51,704 nucleotides of DNA from Acidobacteriaceae bacterium (GTDB lineage Bacteria; Acidobacteriota; Terriglobia; Terriglobales; Acidobacteriaceae), in assembly GCA_003170825.1 (NCBI GenBank), contig PMYL01000027.1, positions 275-51,978 on the forward strand, in the 5' to 3' direction. Below the pieces are notes generated by a model that saw nothing but the letters and a program-made list of their open reading frames with translations, did no database searches and was not told where the DNA came from. Below, piece after piece: positions 41,007-50,301 of the stretch; the first letter of the stretch is position 1, and each line of letters opens with the position of its first letter. The translations under genes were made by a program, and so were the position numbers.

Positions 41007-42122
41007 ATGAAACGGTTGGGATGGATTCTCGCGCTTTTGATAGTGGCGGCGCCCGCGTGGTCCGCCAACAAGAAGATCACCGTACAACAACTCAAGGATC
41101 TGCTGATCTCATGGCAGCAGGCTAAAAAGGCCGATGCCCTAGTGGCGGATTATCTCAAGGATGTGAGACTGACCGAGCAAATGACTAGCGGCGTGAGGAT
41201 CAGTCTGGTGCAATATGCGCCCGGTCCGTCCTCAATCGAGCAGATTAAAATCCTGGAGGGGTTGAGCGCTTTTTTGCCGCCACCTGCCTCCGACCTGCCC
41301 TCCACTCCGGCGCCCGATGCAGCCACGCAGAATGCCATACTAGCCAAGGCTCAGAACTATGTGACCAGCATCTATATGCAAAATCCCCATCTGACGGCAA
41401 CCAAACAATCTTTCCGCTATCAGGATGATGAGGGGAATATGAGCACCACTCCGGGCATTTATGACAACGCGCCCAACATCGCCATCCGGCAACTGGAAAT
41501 CAACAGCGACACAATCGATAGCGATCAGGGCGTAGAGAAAACTCCGAACAAAAAAGAAAGGACGCAGCGGACTGGCCTGATCTCCGATGGCGGACCGGGA
41601 CCGTCCCTTGGAGTCGTTCTACAGGAAGCCACAGCCGCAGGCAAGCTGGCATGGCTGCGCTGGGAGACGGTCGACGGCCGGCCCGCTGCCGTATTCTCCT
41701 TCGCGGTCGAAAAGAAAAAGTCCCGCGTCGAGGTGAATCTCTGCTGCTTCCCCCATAGCGATACCGAAACCGATATCGCCGCCCCGGGTGAAGTTCCGAT
41801 TCCGGGAAATGAGTGGAGGCCTTTCCGGAAATCCATTGGCTACCATGGCGAGATCTTTATCGACCCGGAAAAGGGAAATGTTCTCCGGCTCATCTTCCGC
41901 GCCGATCTCAAGCCTACGGACTTTGTTCACCAGGATGACATCCGTACCGACTACGGTACTGTGATCGCCGCGTCCAGGAATTATTTCCTGCCCATCGACA
42001 GCTTCATACTCACCGAAGTGGTTCCCAACGGTGACATCAGCGTTGCGCGCTATTTTGCGCGCCACGCTTTGTTCAAGGCGACCTATCAGAACTATCAACC
42101 CGCCGGTACGCCGCAAAAATAG
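41007..42122 (+). CDS. Exported paralogue of the N-terminal half of the VWFA protein
   Basis: A 371-residue protein with a signal peptide (residues 1-19, ending PAWSA) and GGAGGA before ATG 41007. It aligns over its length with the N-terminal module of the upstream gene: both have VTVAQLxx/ITVQQLKDLL, FLPPPASDLPSTPAPDAATQ against FLDPPASELPATAFPDAATQ, a WxxxxGxxAAVFxxxV block, a CC pair (NLCCFP against NYCCLR), and GYHGEIFIDPEKGNVLRL against GYHGSLSIDPATGAVLRI. It lacks the linker and VWFA part. The function of the shared module is unknown. The stretch from 42123 to 42337 after it holds no gene. Confidence 0.85.
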   Translation: MKRLGWILALLIVAAPAWSANKKITVQQLKDLLISWQQAKKADALVADYLKDVRLTEQMTSGVRISLVQYAPGPSSIEQIKILEGLSAFLPPPASDLPSTPAPDAATQNAILAKAQNYVTSIYMQNPHLTATKQSFRYQDDEGNMSTTPGIYDNAPNIAIRQLEINSDTIDSDQGVEKTPNKKERTQRTGLISDGGPGPSLGVVLQEATAAGKLAWLRWETVDGRPAAVFSFAVEKKKSRVEVNLCCFPHSDTETDIAAPGEVPIPGNEWRPFRKSIGYHGEIFIDPEKGNVLRLIFRADLKPTDFVHQDDIRTDYGTVIAASRNYFLPIDSFILTEVVPNGDISVARYFARHALFKATYQNYQPAGTPQK

Positions 42123-42337
42123 CTTCTGGGGCCGGCAACAAACGTTCGGCTGGAAAGGATGCACCGAGCCCCATATCCTCGTTTCCATGCCCCATTCGCC
42201 CGTCTTCGACCACATGTTTCAGTTGCCGCTTCCCATTCTTGAGAAGCTGCCCCGCCCAGTGATCGTTTACTTGGTGCTAGTGCTGCTGCTGCGCCTCTGC
42301 TGAAGGTGCAGCCGGCGAGTAAATGAATAGTGCGCCT

Positions 42338-42742
42338 TCAGCCGCGCATCAATTCAACTGGAACATCAACCTGACACTGGCTCCAGAGGCGTTCGGTTGT
42401 CCAGGCTGTTGCCTGTTTGCTCTTGGCCAGCGCCAGACAAGCTCGATCCCCGAGCGAAAGCGCTCGACTGACATGCGCATACGCAGCCGTTACCTCCGCA
42501 TCGGTCCTGCCAAAGGGAACCAATTCGACGCCTGCGAGAAGCGCCGAAAGGTCATCTCCGTACAGTAGTAGATTCTCTCTCTGCATCCGCGTCAGAATCT
42601 CGCACCAGTTCACTGAACTGATGAAAACCTCTGCATCAGAGCCCAACTCCAAGGCATCCAGCAGCTTGTACACACGTTCACCGCCCAACTCATTCAAAAT
42701 CATCGCCAGAACAGCAGAAGCATCCAGAACAATCCTATTCAC
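42338..42742 (-). CDS. PIN-domain toxin (VapC-like)
   Basis: A 134-residue PIN-domain nuclease. GTG 42742 is chosen because GAGGAGG lies eight bases upstream inside the antitoxin gene; a longer frame with ATG 42757 is possible. Acidic residues: Asp in IVLDASAVLAMI, Glu in SSVNWCEILTRM, Asp in ALSLGDRACLALA. The fourth acidic site, usually TxD, reads TTERLW here, with Glu in place of Asp. The start overlaps the antitoxin stop by eight bases, so translation is coupled. Likely target is tRNA or rRNA, as for other VapC proteins. Confidence 0.87.
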   Translation of the reverse strand: MNRIVLDASAVLAMILNELGGERVYKLLDALELGSDAEVFISSVNWCEILTRMQRENLLLYGDDLSALLAGVELVPFGRTDAEVTAAYAHVSRALSLGDRACLALAKSKQATAWTTERLWSQCQVDVPVELMRG

Positions 42743-42980
42743 GGGCCGCCTCCTCACGCCGTTCCTCTAGGAACTCGTCCAGGATTCCGTCAAGGCTTCC
42801 ACGCTGCCGTATGATTCCTGCACGAATGCTCTCCAGAGCCATCTTCCGGCTCAGAATACGGATTGTGCCCCGGTCGCTAGAGACAGTCAAACGGTCTCCT
42901 GTTTTCAACCCCAGTTCTTTTCGGATTGCCGCAGGGAGGACAATTCTGCCACTTTCCCCAAGAACTACCGTTTCCGTCAT
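42735..42980 (-). CDS. AbrB/MazE-type antitoxin
   Basis: An 81-residue protein with a SpoVT-AbrB DNA-binding fold: TVVLGESGRIVLPAAIRKELGLKTGDRLTV, then GTIRILSRK. The C-terminal ~35 residues are an acidic helix (LDGILDEFLEERREEAARE) for toxin binding. ATG 42980 is preferred over an upstream start because GGTGG precedes it and the fold begins here. It lies directly upstream of the PIN toxin gene and is transcribed from a promoter whose spacer is a near-perfect palindrome (43007-43024), its likely autoregulatory site. Confidence 0.88.
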   Translation of the reverse strand: MTETVVLGESGRIVLPAAIRKELGLKTGDRLTVSSDRGTIRILSRKMALESIRAGIIRQRGSLDGILDEFLEERREEAARE

Positions 42981-42999
42981 AATCTGCCACCTATTCATA

Positions 43000-43028
43000 A
43001 GTATGGCATATTTTAAAAAATATGGCAA
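43000..43028 (-). promoter_or_regulatory. Promoter with embedded operator of the AbrB/PIN operon
   Basis: On the minus strand TTGCCA (43023-43028) and CATACT (43000-43005) are separated by exactly 17 bases, a plausible sigma-70 type promoter. The spacer is covered by the dyad CATATTTT-AA-AAAATATG (43007-43024), eight-base arms with a two-base centre. A repressor bound there would block RNA polymerase, fitting autoregulation by the AbrB-type antitoxin whose gene starts 20 bp downstream. The site is far more AT-rich than its surroundings. Confidence 0.6.
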
Positions 43029-43086
43029 AATATAGCACGAATGGCGCCGAAGGCGCGTCTGCCTAGACGGCTAGTCCCGGCAGCAC

Positions 43087-44637
43087 TCATTCCCACTCGA
43101 TGGTGCCGGGGGGCTTCGAGGTGATGTCGTAGACCACGCGGTTGATCCCCCGCACCTCGTTCACAATCCGGCTGGAAATGCGCTTCAGCACCTCGTAGGG
43201 CAGCGGCGTCCAGTCGGCGGTCATGCCGTCTTCCGAATGCACGGCCCGCACCGCCGCGGTATAAGCGTATGTCCGCTGGTCGCCCATCACGCCCACCGTC
43301 ATCACCGGCAGCAGCACGGCGAAGCTCTGCCAGATCGATGAGTAAAGCCCGGCAGCCTTGATCTCCGCCACCACGATCTCGTCGGCCTCTTGGAGCAGCG
43401 CCACCCGCTCCCGCGTCACTTCGCCCAGGATGCGCACCGCCAGCCCCGGCCCCGGAAACGGCTGCCGGCCCAGAATGTCTTCCGGCATGTTCAGGTCGCG
43501 ACCGATACGGCGGACTTCGTCTTTGAAGAGGTCGCGCAATGGCTCGATCAGCTTCAGCTTCATCCCCAACGGTAGCCCGCCCACGTTGTGGTGGCTCTTG
43601 ATCGTCTGGCTGGGGCCCTTCACGCTGCTGGACTCGATCACGTCCGGGTAGAGCGTGCCTTGCACCAGCCAATCCACCCCGCCGGTCTCCTTGGCGATGC
43701 GCGTGGCCTCGTCGTCGAAGACGGCGATGAACTCCGCGCCGATGCGTTTGCGCTTGGTCTCCGGGTCGATCACCCCGGCCAGTTGCGCCAGGAACCGCTC
43801 GCACGCGTCCACGGCGACGATCTTCAGCCCCAGCTTGTCGCGCAGGTTCTTCTGCACACTCAGGAACTCGTTCTTGCGCAGGACGCCGTTGTTGACGAAG
43901 ACGCAGGTCAACTGGCTGCCGATGGCCTTGTGCACCAGCACTGCCGCCACCGACGAGTCCACCCCGCCCGAAAGCCCGCAGATCACGTGGCCCTTGCCCA
44001 CCTTCTCGCGGATCGCGGCCACCGTGCTCTCGATGAAGTGCGCGGGGGTCCAGTCGCCGCGCGCGCCGCAGATATTGAAGACGAAGTTTTTGATGAGTTG
44101 CGGCCCGAGCGGCGTGTGATGCACCTCGGGGTGGAACTGCACCGCCCAGATGCGCCGCTCCTCGTTGGCAATCCCCGCCAGTGCGTTCGAAGTCACTGCC
44201 GTCCGCCGGAAGCCCGCCGGAAGTTCCAGCGCCTCGTCGCCATGGCTCATCCATACCTGGAGCGTCGCTGGCAGCCCGGCAAACAGCGGCGAAGCACCAT
44301 CTTCGATGGTCACCTCGGCATGCCCATATTCGCGCCGCGGCGCGGATTTCACCCTGCCGCCCAGGTGGTGGACGATAAAATGGAGCCCGTAGCAGATGCC
44401 CAGCACCGGCACGCCCAGTTCCAGCAGCTTGGGGTCGGCCGCCGGTGCGTCACTGTCATACACCGACGACGGCCCGCCCGACAGGACAATCCCCAGCGGC
44501 TTGAGAGCCTGAATCTCGGTGAGAGGCACCGTGCAGGGCAGCACGACGGAGAAGACATTCAGTTCGCGTATCCGCCGCGCAATCAACTGCGTATACTGCG
44601 AACCGAAATCGAGAATAACGATTGTCTGGGTGTCCAC
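43087..44637 (-). CDS. guaA: GMP synthase (glutamine-hydrolysing)
   Basis: A 516-residue two-domain enzyme converting XMP to GMP with glutamine and ATP. Class I glutamine amidotransferase domain (about 1-195): [19 protein letters not shown], nucleophile Cys in GICYGLHFI, and His/Glu in [12 protein letters not shown]. Synthetase domain: PP-loop [45 protein letters not shown] and the C-terminal dimerisation part ending PPGTIEWE, the normal terminus. Length is standard. It is divergent from the M13 peptidase gene with 255 bp between starts. No guaB is adjacent. Confidence 0.96.
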   Translation of the reverse strand: MDTQTIVILDFGSQYTQLIARRIRELNVFSVVLPCTVPLTEIQALKPLGIVLSGGPSSVYDSDAPAADPKLLELGVPVLGICYGLHFIVHHLGGRVKSAPRREYGHAEVTIEDGASPLFAGLPATLQVWMSHGDEALELPAGFRRTAVTSNALAGIANEERRIWAVQFHPEVHHTPLGPQLIKNFVFNICGARGDWTPAHFIESTVAAIREKVGKGHVICGLSGGVDSSVAAVLVHKAIGSQLTCVFVNNGVLRKNEFLSVQKNLRDKLGLKIVAVDACERFLAQLAGVIDPETKRKRIGAEFIAVFDDEATRIAKETGGVDWLVQGTLYPDVIESSSVKGPSQTIKSHHNVGGLPLGMKLKLIEPLRDLFKDEVRRIGRDLNMPEDILGRQPFPGPGLAVRILGEVTRERVALLQEADEIVVAEIKAAGLYSSIWQSFAVLLPVMTVGVMGDQRTYAYTAAVRAVHSEDGMTADWTPLPYEVLKRISSRIVNEVRGINRVVYDITSKPPGTIEWE

Positions 44638-44892
44638 GTTTCAGTGTGGCAGGGACATGGGAGGAATGTAAAGACAACAACAAATCCATGCAAGCCTTCA
44701 CGCAACTTCCTCTTCCGCAAGCAGATTTGAAGCCAGCCGCCAGCCCCCCCCGTGATAGGCTGTTCTGCAGCGCAGCCCGCACCGAAGTGGCTGCTCCAAA
44801 CTCGATCTGGACTCAATCCAGGCCTCCATCCCCTGGGCGCTCTCGCCGCCGATGGACCTGGCCGATTGACCCTGTTTCCAAGAGGACATTCG

Positions 44893-46977
44893 ATGAATTG
44901 TTTTCGTCTCGCTTCCATCCTGCTGCTGACTGCCGGAACCGCCCTCGCGCAGGCGCCCGCGGCCCCGCCAGCCGACGCATCCAAGCCCACGCCCCCTCCG
45001 ATCATCAAGAGCTTCGACCTGACGGCCATCGACAAAACCGCCGACCCCTGCACGGACTTCTACCAGTACGCCTGCGGCAATTGGGTGAAGAACAACCCCA
45101 TTCCAGCCGACCAGGTGCGTTGGGCGCGATCGTTTTCACTGCTCAGGGAGCGGAATCGCTACCTGCTCTGGCAGGATCTGGACGCCGCCGCCAAAGACCC
45201 AAAAACTCCGTTGCAGAAACAGTACGGCGACTTCTATGCCGCCTGCATGGACACGGACGTGGTGGAAAAGAAGGCCCTCACGCCGATCCAGCCTGCCTTT
45301 GCAGCCATCGACCGCCTCTCCGACGCCAAACAGCTCCCAGCCCTGCTCAGCCAGCTTGAGAACCACGGCACTCCCGACGGCTTCTTCAACTTCGACGTCG
45401 GGCAGGACGACAAGGATTCGTCGCAACAGATCGCCCAGCTCTTCCAAGGCGGCCTCTCGCTGCCCGACCGCGACTACTACATTGTCGATTCCAAGCGTTT
45501 CATCACCATCCGCGCCCAGTACATCGAGCATTTGAAGAAGATGTTCACCCTGGCCGGCGATACGCCCGAGCAGGCCGCCAAAGAAGCCGCCGCGGTCATG
45601 GAGATTGAGACCGCGCTGGCCAAGGCCTCCACCAGCCGCACCGACCTGCGCTCGCCCGCGAACCGTTACCACATCTATACTCTCGTCGATTTCGAGAAGC
45701 TCAGCCCCGCATTCGACTGGAGCGCGTATTTCAGCGCCGTCGGCATCGGCCACTTCGACAGCTTGAATGTGGCCACGCCGGAGTTCTTCAAGGCGCTCAA
45801 CGGGCTCATCCCGAGCGAGCCCCTCGACTCCTGGAAAAGCTATCTGCGCTGGCACGCCCTCCACGGACAGGCTTTGGACCTGCCCAAGGCGTTCTTCGAT
45901 GAGAACTTCGTCTTTTTCCGCAGGACGCTTTCTGGGCAGCAGGAGCCCGAGGCGCGCTGGAAGCAGTGCTCCACCATGACCGACAACGCGCTTGGAGAGG
46001 CCGTCGGCCAGGATTGGGTCAAGCAGAACTTTCCGCCCGCGGCCAAGGAGAGCATGGACAAGCTGGTCGCCGCTCTCGAGAAGTCCCTCGGCGACGACAT
46101 CAAGACGCTGCCCTGGATGACCGGCGCCACAAAGAAAGCCGCCGAAGAGAAGCTGGCGCTGATCCGCAACAAGATCGGCTACCCGGAGAAGTGGCGCGAC
46201 TACTCCAGCGTCAAGGTGGACCGCGCCGACCTGATCGGCAACGCGCACCGCAGCGCCGTCTACGAGCGCAACTACAACTTCGCCAAGCTGGGCAAGCCGG
46301 TGGACGAGAAGGAGTGGGGCATGACGCCGCCCACGGTCAACGCCTACTACAACCCCTCCTTCAACGACATCAACTTCCCCGCCGGCATCCTGCAGCCGCC
46401 CTTCTTCGACTTCACCATCGACCCGGCCGTGAACTTTGGCGGCATCGGCGTGGTCATCGGCCACGAGATGACCCACGGCTTCGACGACGAGGGCTCGCAG
46501 TACGACGGCAAGGGCAACCTGCGCGAATGGCAGACCCCCGAGGACCGCAAGGCTTTCACGGAGCGCACCGGCTGCGTGGCGAACGAATACAGCGGCTTTG
46601 AGGCGGCTCCGGCGAAGGGTGACACCCCGGCACAAATGCTGAAAGGCGATCTCACCCTGGGCGAGAACACCGCCGACAACGGCGGCCTGCGCATCGCCTA
46701 CATGGCCCTCAAGGACACGCTGGCGGCCGAGGGCAAGACCATCGACGACAAGATCGACGGCTTCACTGAGGCGCAGCGCTACTTCCTCGGCTTCGCCCAG
46801 GTGTGGTGCCAGAACCAGACGGAGCAGTCGGCCCGCCAGTCTGCGCTCACTGACCCCCACTCGCCCGGCCAATGGCGCGTCAACGGCGCCGTGCAGAACT
46901 TCGATGCCTTTGGCAAAGCCTTCGGCTGCGCCAAGGGCCAGCCCATGGTTCCGGTGAACTCCTGCCGCGTCTGGTAA
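44893..46977 (+). CDS. M13-family zinc metallopeptidase (neprilysin/PepO-like), exported
   Basis: A 694-residue periplasmic or surface peptidase. A signal peptide ends near TALAQ. The mature protein starts with CTDFYQYACGNWVKNNPIPAD, the M13 N-terminal signature. The zinc site is HEMTH (H524-H528, HExxH) with E591 and D595 in ENTADNGG, and substrate-binding NAYYNPSFNDI lies before it. The end QPMVPVNSCRVW matches the usual CRVW-type terminus. Length is right. The frame is open 47 codons upstream, but only ATG 44893 (AGGA before it) begins with a signal peptide. It probably cleaves small peptides. Confidence 0.95.
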   Translation: MNCFRLASILLLTAGTALAQAPAAPPADASKPTPPPIIKSFDLTAIDKTADPCTDFYQYACGNWVKNNPIPADQVRWARSFSLLRERNRYLLWQDLDAAAKDPKTPLQKQYGDFYAACMDTDVVEKKALTPIQPAFAAIDRLSDAKQLPALLSQLENHGTPDGFFNFDVGQDDKDSSQQIAQLFQGGLSLPDRDYYIVDSKRFITIRAQYIEHLKKMFTLAGDTPEQAAKEAAAVMEIETALAKASTSRTDLRSPANRYHIYTLVDFEKLSPAFDWSAYFSAVGIGHFDSLNVATPEFFKALNGLIPSEPLDSWKSYLRWHALHGQALDLPKAFFDENFVFFRRTLSGQQEPEARWKQCSTMTDNALGEAVGQDWVKQNFPPAAKESMDKLVAALEKSLGDDIKTLPWMTGATKKAAEEKLALIRNKIGYPEKWRDYSSVKVDRADLIGNAHRSAVYERNYNFAKLGKPVDEKEWGMTPPTVNAYYNPSFNDINFPAGILQPPFFDFTIDPAVNFGGIGVVIGHEMTHGFDDEGSQYDGKGNLREWQTPEDRKAFTERTGCVANEYSGFEAAPAKGDTPAQMLKGDLTLGENTADNGGLRIAYMALKDTLAAEGKTIDDKIDGFTEAQRYFLGFAQVWCQNQTEQSARQSALTDPHSPGQWRVNGAVQNFDAFGKAFGCAKGQPMVPVNSCRVW

Positions 46978-47359
46978 TCATCGGTCGCTTGCTTCGGAGC
47001 CGTGGTTCCAACCAGCCATGGCTCCGGCCCTGCCGCCGAAGTTGCAGTGCGGTCCCGCAAACCGGAGTCCGCGCCGTCCGCAGCGCATCTTTCCCACGCC
47101 TGCTCGTTGACGTTTCCCGCCATTCCGGCGTCCAAACCCCATCCGCGCCGAAATTGGATCGCAAGGTTGCCGGGCGCCGGATTCGGTCGCGCCTGAGACG
47201 GGATGGCCTTGAAAATGCCTGGTTTTGCCCAGTCTCCGGCCAAAACTAGGCACAACCTACCCTTGGCTTTTACAATGCAACAGGGACCTGTCCCAACCCA
47301 GCTCTGCTGTGGAACTAGCAAACTTGGCGGCACACGCCTGACCAGGATGAAGGAATCGC
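46978..47359 (+). other. Upstream region of the lipoprotein array, with a shared 15-bp motif
   Basis: About 380 bases without a gene between the M13 peptidase and the first propeller gene. At 47265-47279 it has GGCTTTTACAATGCA, identical to 50224-50238 ahead of the third propeller gene. TACAAT inside it could be a -10 box, but no matching -35 with normal spacing is seen. The rest shows no repeat or coding signal. Confidence 0.5.
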
Positions 47360-48733
47360 ATGAAGTTTACGAAATTCGGCAAGGCACTTCTGATGAGCGC
47401 CCTCTCTGCTGGCCTCGTCCTCAGCGTTACGTCTTGCAATCAGAGTTATACGGTCGGCTATTTGTATGTGACGGGTACAGTGACGGCCCAGTCCTCCGGC
47501 GACGGCACTATCACCGGCATCCAGATTGACCACAATACAGGCAAGATGTCCGCAATCCGTGGACTGCCCATCTCCTCCGGAGGCGCCAACCCGGTTCGTG
47601 CCGTCCTGCTCTCGGGTGGCCGCTTCCTGTTTGTCCTCAACCGCGGCGTAACCGCCTCGGGCGGCCCCGACTGCACCACGGCTGACCCCTGCCAGAACTC
47701 CAATATCACTGAGTACGCGGTCGGCGGCAACGGCGTCCTCACTGCGCAGGAGACCTTCTACACTCAGGGCATCAACCCTTTCCGCATGATCGCCGACAGC
47801 TCGGGAAGCTACCTTTTCGTGCTTGACCACGATTCCCTTTACAACGGCTCCCCTTCCAGCTCGACGAACCCGAACCCGTACTGCGCTGCCGCCCTGGCTG
47901 GCGCCACAACCTGCGGCGACATTACCGCCTTCACGGTCAACCAGACCACGGGGCGCTTGCAGCTCATCGTGAATGCCCAGGTTACCGCGGCAAACGGCGC
48001 GGCGCTGCCCTACTTCCCGGTGCCGGCCAATCCCGTCGACTTCGCGCAGGCTTCGAGCTACTTCCTCACGCTGAGCGGAACTTCAGCCACCAGCTATCCG
48101 TATACCGGGGGCGCCTCGGTTTTCCCCTACACCCTCAACCCCACAAACGGGCAGTTGACCATCAGTCAGAACAGCTCCCAGCCGCTGGGCATCGCGCAGG
48201 GCACGGCCATCGTGAGCGGCGGCAGCGTCGTCTACGTACTCGACAACGAACCCATCACGGTCACGGTAGACGGCGCCACCACCACCTCGCCCAGCCAGAT
48301 TCTGCCCTGGTCCATCCAAGGCGGCGCACTCCAGGCAGAACCCGGCGGAATCGTCCCCGATGACCCCACGCTCTCCAATCCAACTTATTTGATCGTGGAA
48401 TCCAAGGGCAAGTTCGTCTACGTGGCCAACCAGGGGAACAACACCCAAGGGGTCAACGCGCAGAGCGGCATTGCCGGCTATTTCATAACCACCAGCCCTG
48501 TTTACCAACTCAGCTTCATCCCCGGTGAACCGTACGGCACGGGCGCCGGGCCGCAGTGCCTGGTGGAAGATCCTTCGAACCAGTTCATTTACACGGCCAA
48601 CTTCAACGATTCGTCCGTTACCGGCCGGGTGGTTGACCCGAACTCGGGCGCGCTCAACAAAATGCGCGTGACCGACACCTATGCGCTCCAAGGCCCGGCC
48701 ACATGGTGCCTGGTTGACGGGCGTACCAACTAG
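47360..48733 (+). CDS. Beta-propeller lipoprotein 1
   Basis: A 457-residue exported protein. The signal peptide carries a lipobox-like VTSC at about residue 26, so it is probably a lipoprotein. The mature part repeats lactonase/YVTN-type blades: GKMSAIRGLPISSGG, GRFLFVLNRGV, GSYLFVLDHDSL, GKFVYVANQGNN and NQFIYTANFNDSSVTGRV, each a short strand-rich unit with FVYVAN-like cores. No catalytic motif is identifiable. AAGGA precedes the ATG. It is first of three paralogues in tandem; it shares less sequence with the other two than they share with each other and has a Cys-rich insert (CTTADPC, CAAALAGATTCGD). Confidence 0.82.
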   Translation: MKFTKFGKALLMSALSAGLVLSVTSCNQSYTVGYLYVTGTVTAQSSGDGTITGIQIDHNTGKMSAIRGLPISSGGANPVRAVLLSGGRFLFVLNRGVTASGGPDCTTADPCQNSNITEYAVGGNGVLTAQETFYTQGINPFRMIADSSGSYLFVLDHDSLYNGSPSSSTNPNPYCAAALAGATTCGDITAFTVNQTTGRLQLIVNAQVTAANGAALPYFPVPANPVDFAQASSYFLTLSGTSATSYPYTGGASVFPYTLNPTNGQLTISQNSSQPLGIAQGTAIVSGGSVVYVLDNEPITVTVDGATTTSPSQILPWSIQGGALQAEPGGIVPDDPTLSNPTYLIVESKGKFVYVANQGNNTQGVNAQSGIAGYFITTSPVYQLSFIPGEPYGTGAGPQCLVEDPSNQFIYTANFNDSSVTGRVVDPNSGALNKMRVTDTYALQGPATWCLVDGRTN

Positions 48734-48943
48734 AGCCGCGCCGAGTGCTGTTGTAACGGTGCGGGCGTCAGCCGGCTGGCTGGCTCACGCACGGGGTTTC
48801 CGCCCCAGAATCCGGTGATGATCGGATTCTTCTTCAAACGTAGCCGAATGCCGGGCGCGGCTTTTCCTCGGGCGTCCTGGAGTTCGATTCCAAACCTGTT
48901 TTTTTCGGGGCTTGAGGTTCTGGCCCGCTGACGAAAGATGCGC

Positions 48944-50176
48944 ATGAAGTTCAACAAATCGAGCCAGCTGCTGCTGGTCTCCGTGGCCAGTCTCCTGGTG
49001 GCTGGGCTTGTGACCGCCTGTGGCACGCTCACCGTGGATTTCGTCTTCGTGGCCAGTTCCAAGGCCGCGGGAGCCAACAACTACGGCCAGATGGATGTCT
49101 TCGAGATCAACTCGGAGTCGGGCTTTATGCGCCAGATTCCCACCTCGCCCTTTCCTTCCGGCGGCCGCAACCCCGTGGCAGAAGCCGTCTCCTCCGACAA
49201 CACGAACCTCTATGTGGTCAATCAGGACGACAACTCCATCGTCCAGTTCATCATCGGCAACGACGGAAAACTCTATCCGCAGAACACCGTGAATACGCCG
49301 GGAATCTACCCCCTGGCCGTCGCCGTGAGCGGAATGAACCTGTTCGTAGTCGATACCTACCAGCCCCTGCCCACCTGCTCCACCGCGGACCCGTGCTCGG
49401 GCTCGGTAGCCGTCTTTCCCATTACCGCCTCCTCCAGCTCTCCTCCCAGCGACGCGCTCGGACCGCCAATCGCCAATCCGGGCAATGGCACGAATTACTG
49501 GCCGCTGACGCTGTCGAGCAGCCCCAAGGACATTATTCTGCCCACGGCGGTCAACGTACTGCATTCAGGCGCAGCGGTCTTCGTGACCGCCTACGACACG
49601 ACCGCCAGTACCGGCTATGTCTTTGGCTTTACGGTTGGAACAGGCGGTGTGCTTACCCCGGTCAACGGCGGCGTGCCCCATTATATGGGAGTTGGCGTTC
49701 ATCCCTCCGCGATTGCAAGCGATTCCAGCAGCAGCTACGTGTACGTGACGGATTCCACCAACGGCATTGTGGTCAGTTACTCGGTCGCATCCGGGGTACT
49801 GACTAAGCTCAGCGACAGTCCTACCGGCGATCAACCCTCCGCGATCGTCGTCGATCCCTTGTACCCTTACGCCTACGTCGCCAACTCTCTGGACTCCACG
49901 GTGACGGCCTATTCGATCGGCAGCAGCGGTGCGCTCACCAGTCTCGGCGCCTACGCCACCGGCACGCAGCCGGTGGCCATCGGCATCGATCCGTCGACCA
50001 ACCACTTTCTTTTCACCGCCAACTATCTTGGCAACGGGGTCGTCGGCACCGTCTCCGGCTTTGAGTTGAGTACCACCACTGGCACCCTCGTCAATTCGCA
50101 GAACTCTCCTTACACGGCCAACGCCCAGCCGACGGCCGTTGCCGCAATTTCGCATGGCGCCGCCCCGCAGAAATAA
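48944..50176 (+). CDS. Beta-propeller lipoprotein 2
   Basis: A 410-residue lipoprotein-like protein with lipobox VTAC at about residue 26, starting MKFNKSSQLLLVS. Start 48944 is chosen over an ATG two codons earlier because all three paralogues begin MKF and share the preceding CGCATGAAG context. Blades include TNLYVVNQDDNSIVQFII, SSYVYVTDSTNGIVVSYS, YPYAYVANSLDSTVTAYS and HFLFTANYLGN. TADPCSG matches the TADPCQN of propeller 1. It closely matches propeller 3 in order of blades and in the GYVFGFTVGTGGVLTP segment. Role unknown; such proteins may bind ligands at the cell surface. Confidence 0.82.
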   Translation: MKFNKSSQLLLVSVASLLVAGLVTACGTLTVDFVFVASSKAAGANNYGQMDVFEINSESGFMRQIPTSPFPSGGRNPVAEAVSSDNTNLYVVNQDDNSIVQFIIGNDGKLYPQNTVNTPGIYPLAVAVSGMNLFVVDTYQPLPTCSTADPCSGSVAVFPITASSSSPPSDALGPPIANPGNGTNYWPLTLSSSPKDIILPTAVNVLHSGAAVFVTAYDTTASTGYVFGFTVGTGGVLTPVNGGVPHYMGVGVHPSAIASDSSSSYVYVTDSTNGIVVSYSVASGVLTKLSDSPTGDQPSAIVVDPLYPYAYVANSLDSTVTAYSIGSSGALTSLGAYATGTQPVAIGIDPSTNHFLFTANYLGNGVVGTVSGFELSTTTGTLVNSQNSPYTANAQPTAVAAISHGAAPQK

Positions 50177-50223
50177 GAGCCGGCGCGGCCCCGGCCAGAC
50201 TTGAGTAGCAACACCCCGTACCG

Positions 50224-50238
50224 GGCTTTTACAATGCA
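50224..50238 (+). promoter_or_regulatory. 15-bp motif ahead of propeller 3
   Basis: GGCTTTTACAATGCA is identical to 47265-47279 and lies 63 bases before the gene's ATG; the other copy is 80 bases before its ATG. It is a candidate promoter element, perhaps with TACAAT as -10. Confidence 0.4.
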
Positions 50239-50301
50239 TACGGGGCAACCTAACCAGTTTTCTTTGGGCTTCAACTTGATGGCCCACGACGAAGGAAGCG
50301 C

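Noticed and set aside
42031..42303. 90-codon plus frame with a short hydrophobic end
   Set aside because: Starts inside the preceding gene in another frame and has no ribosome binding site; hydrophobic end alone is weak evidence.
45136..46872. 578-codon minus-strand frame
   Set aside because: Antisense to the M13 peptidase with intact HEMTH and ENTADNGG motifs.
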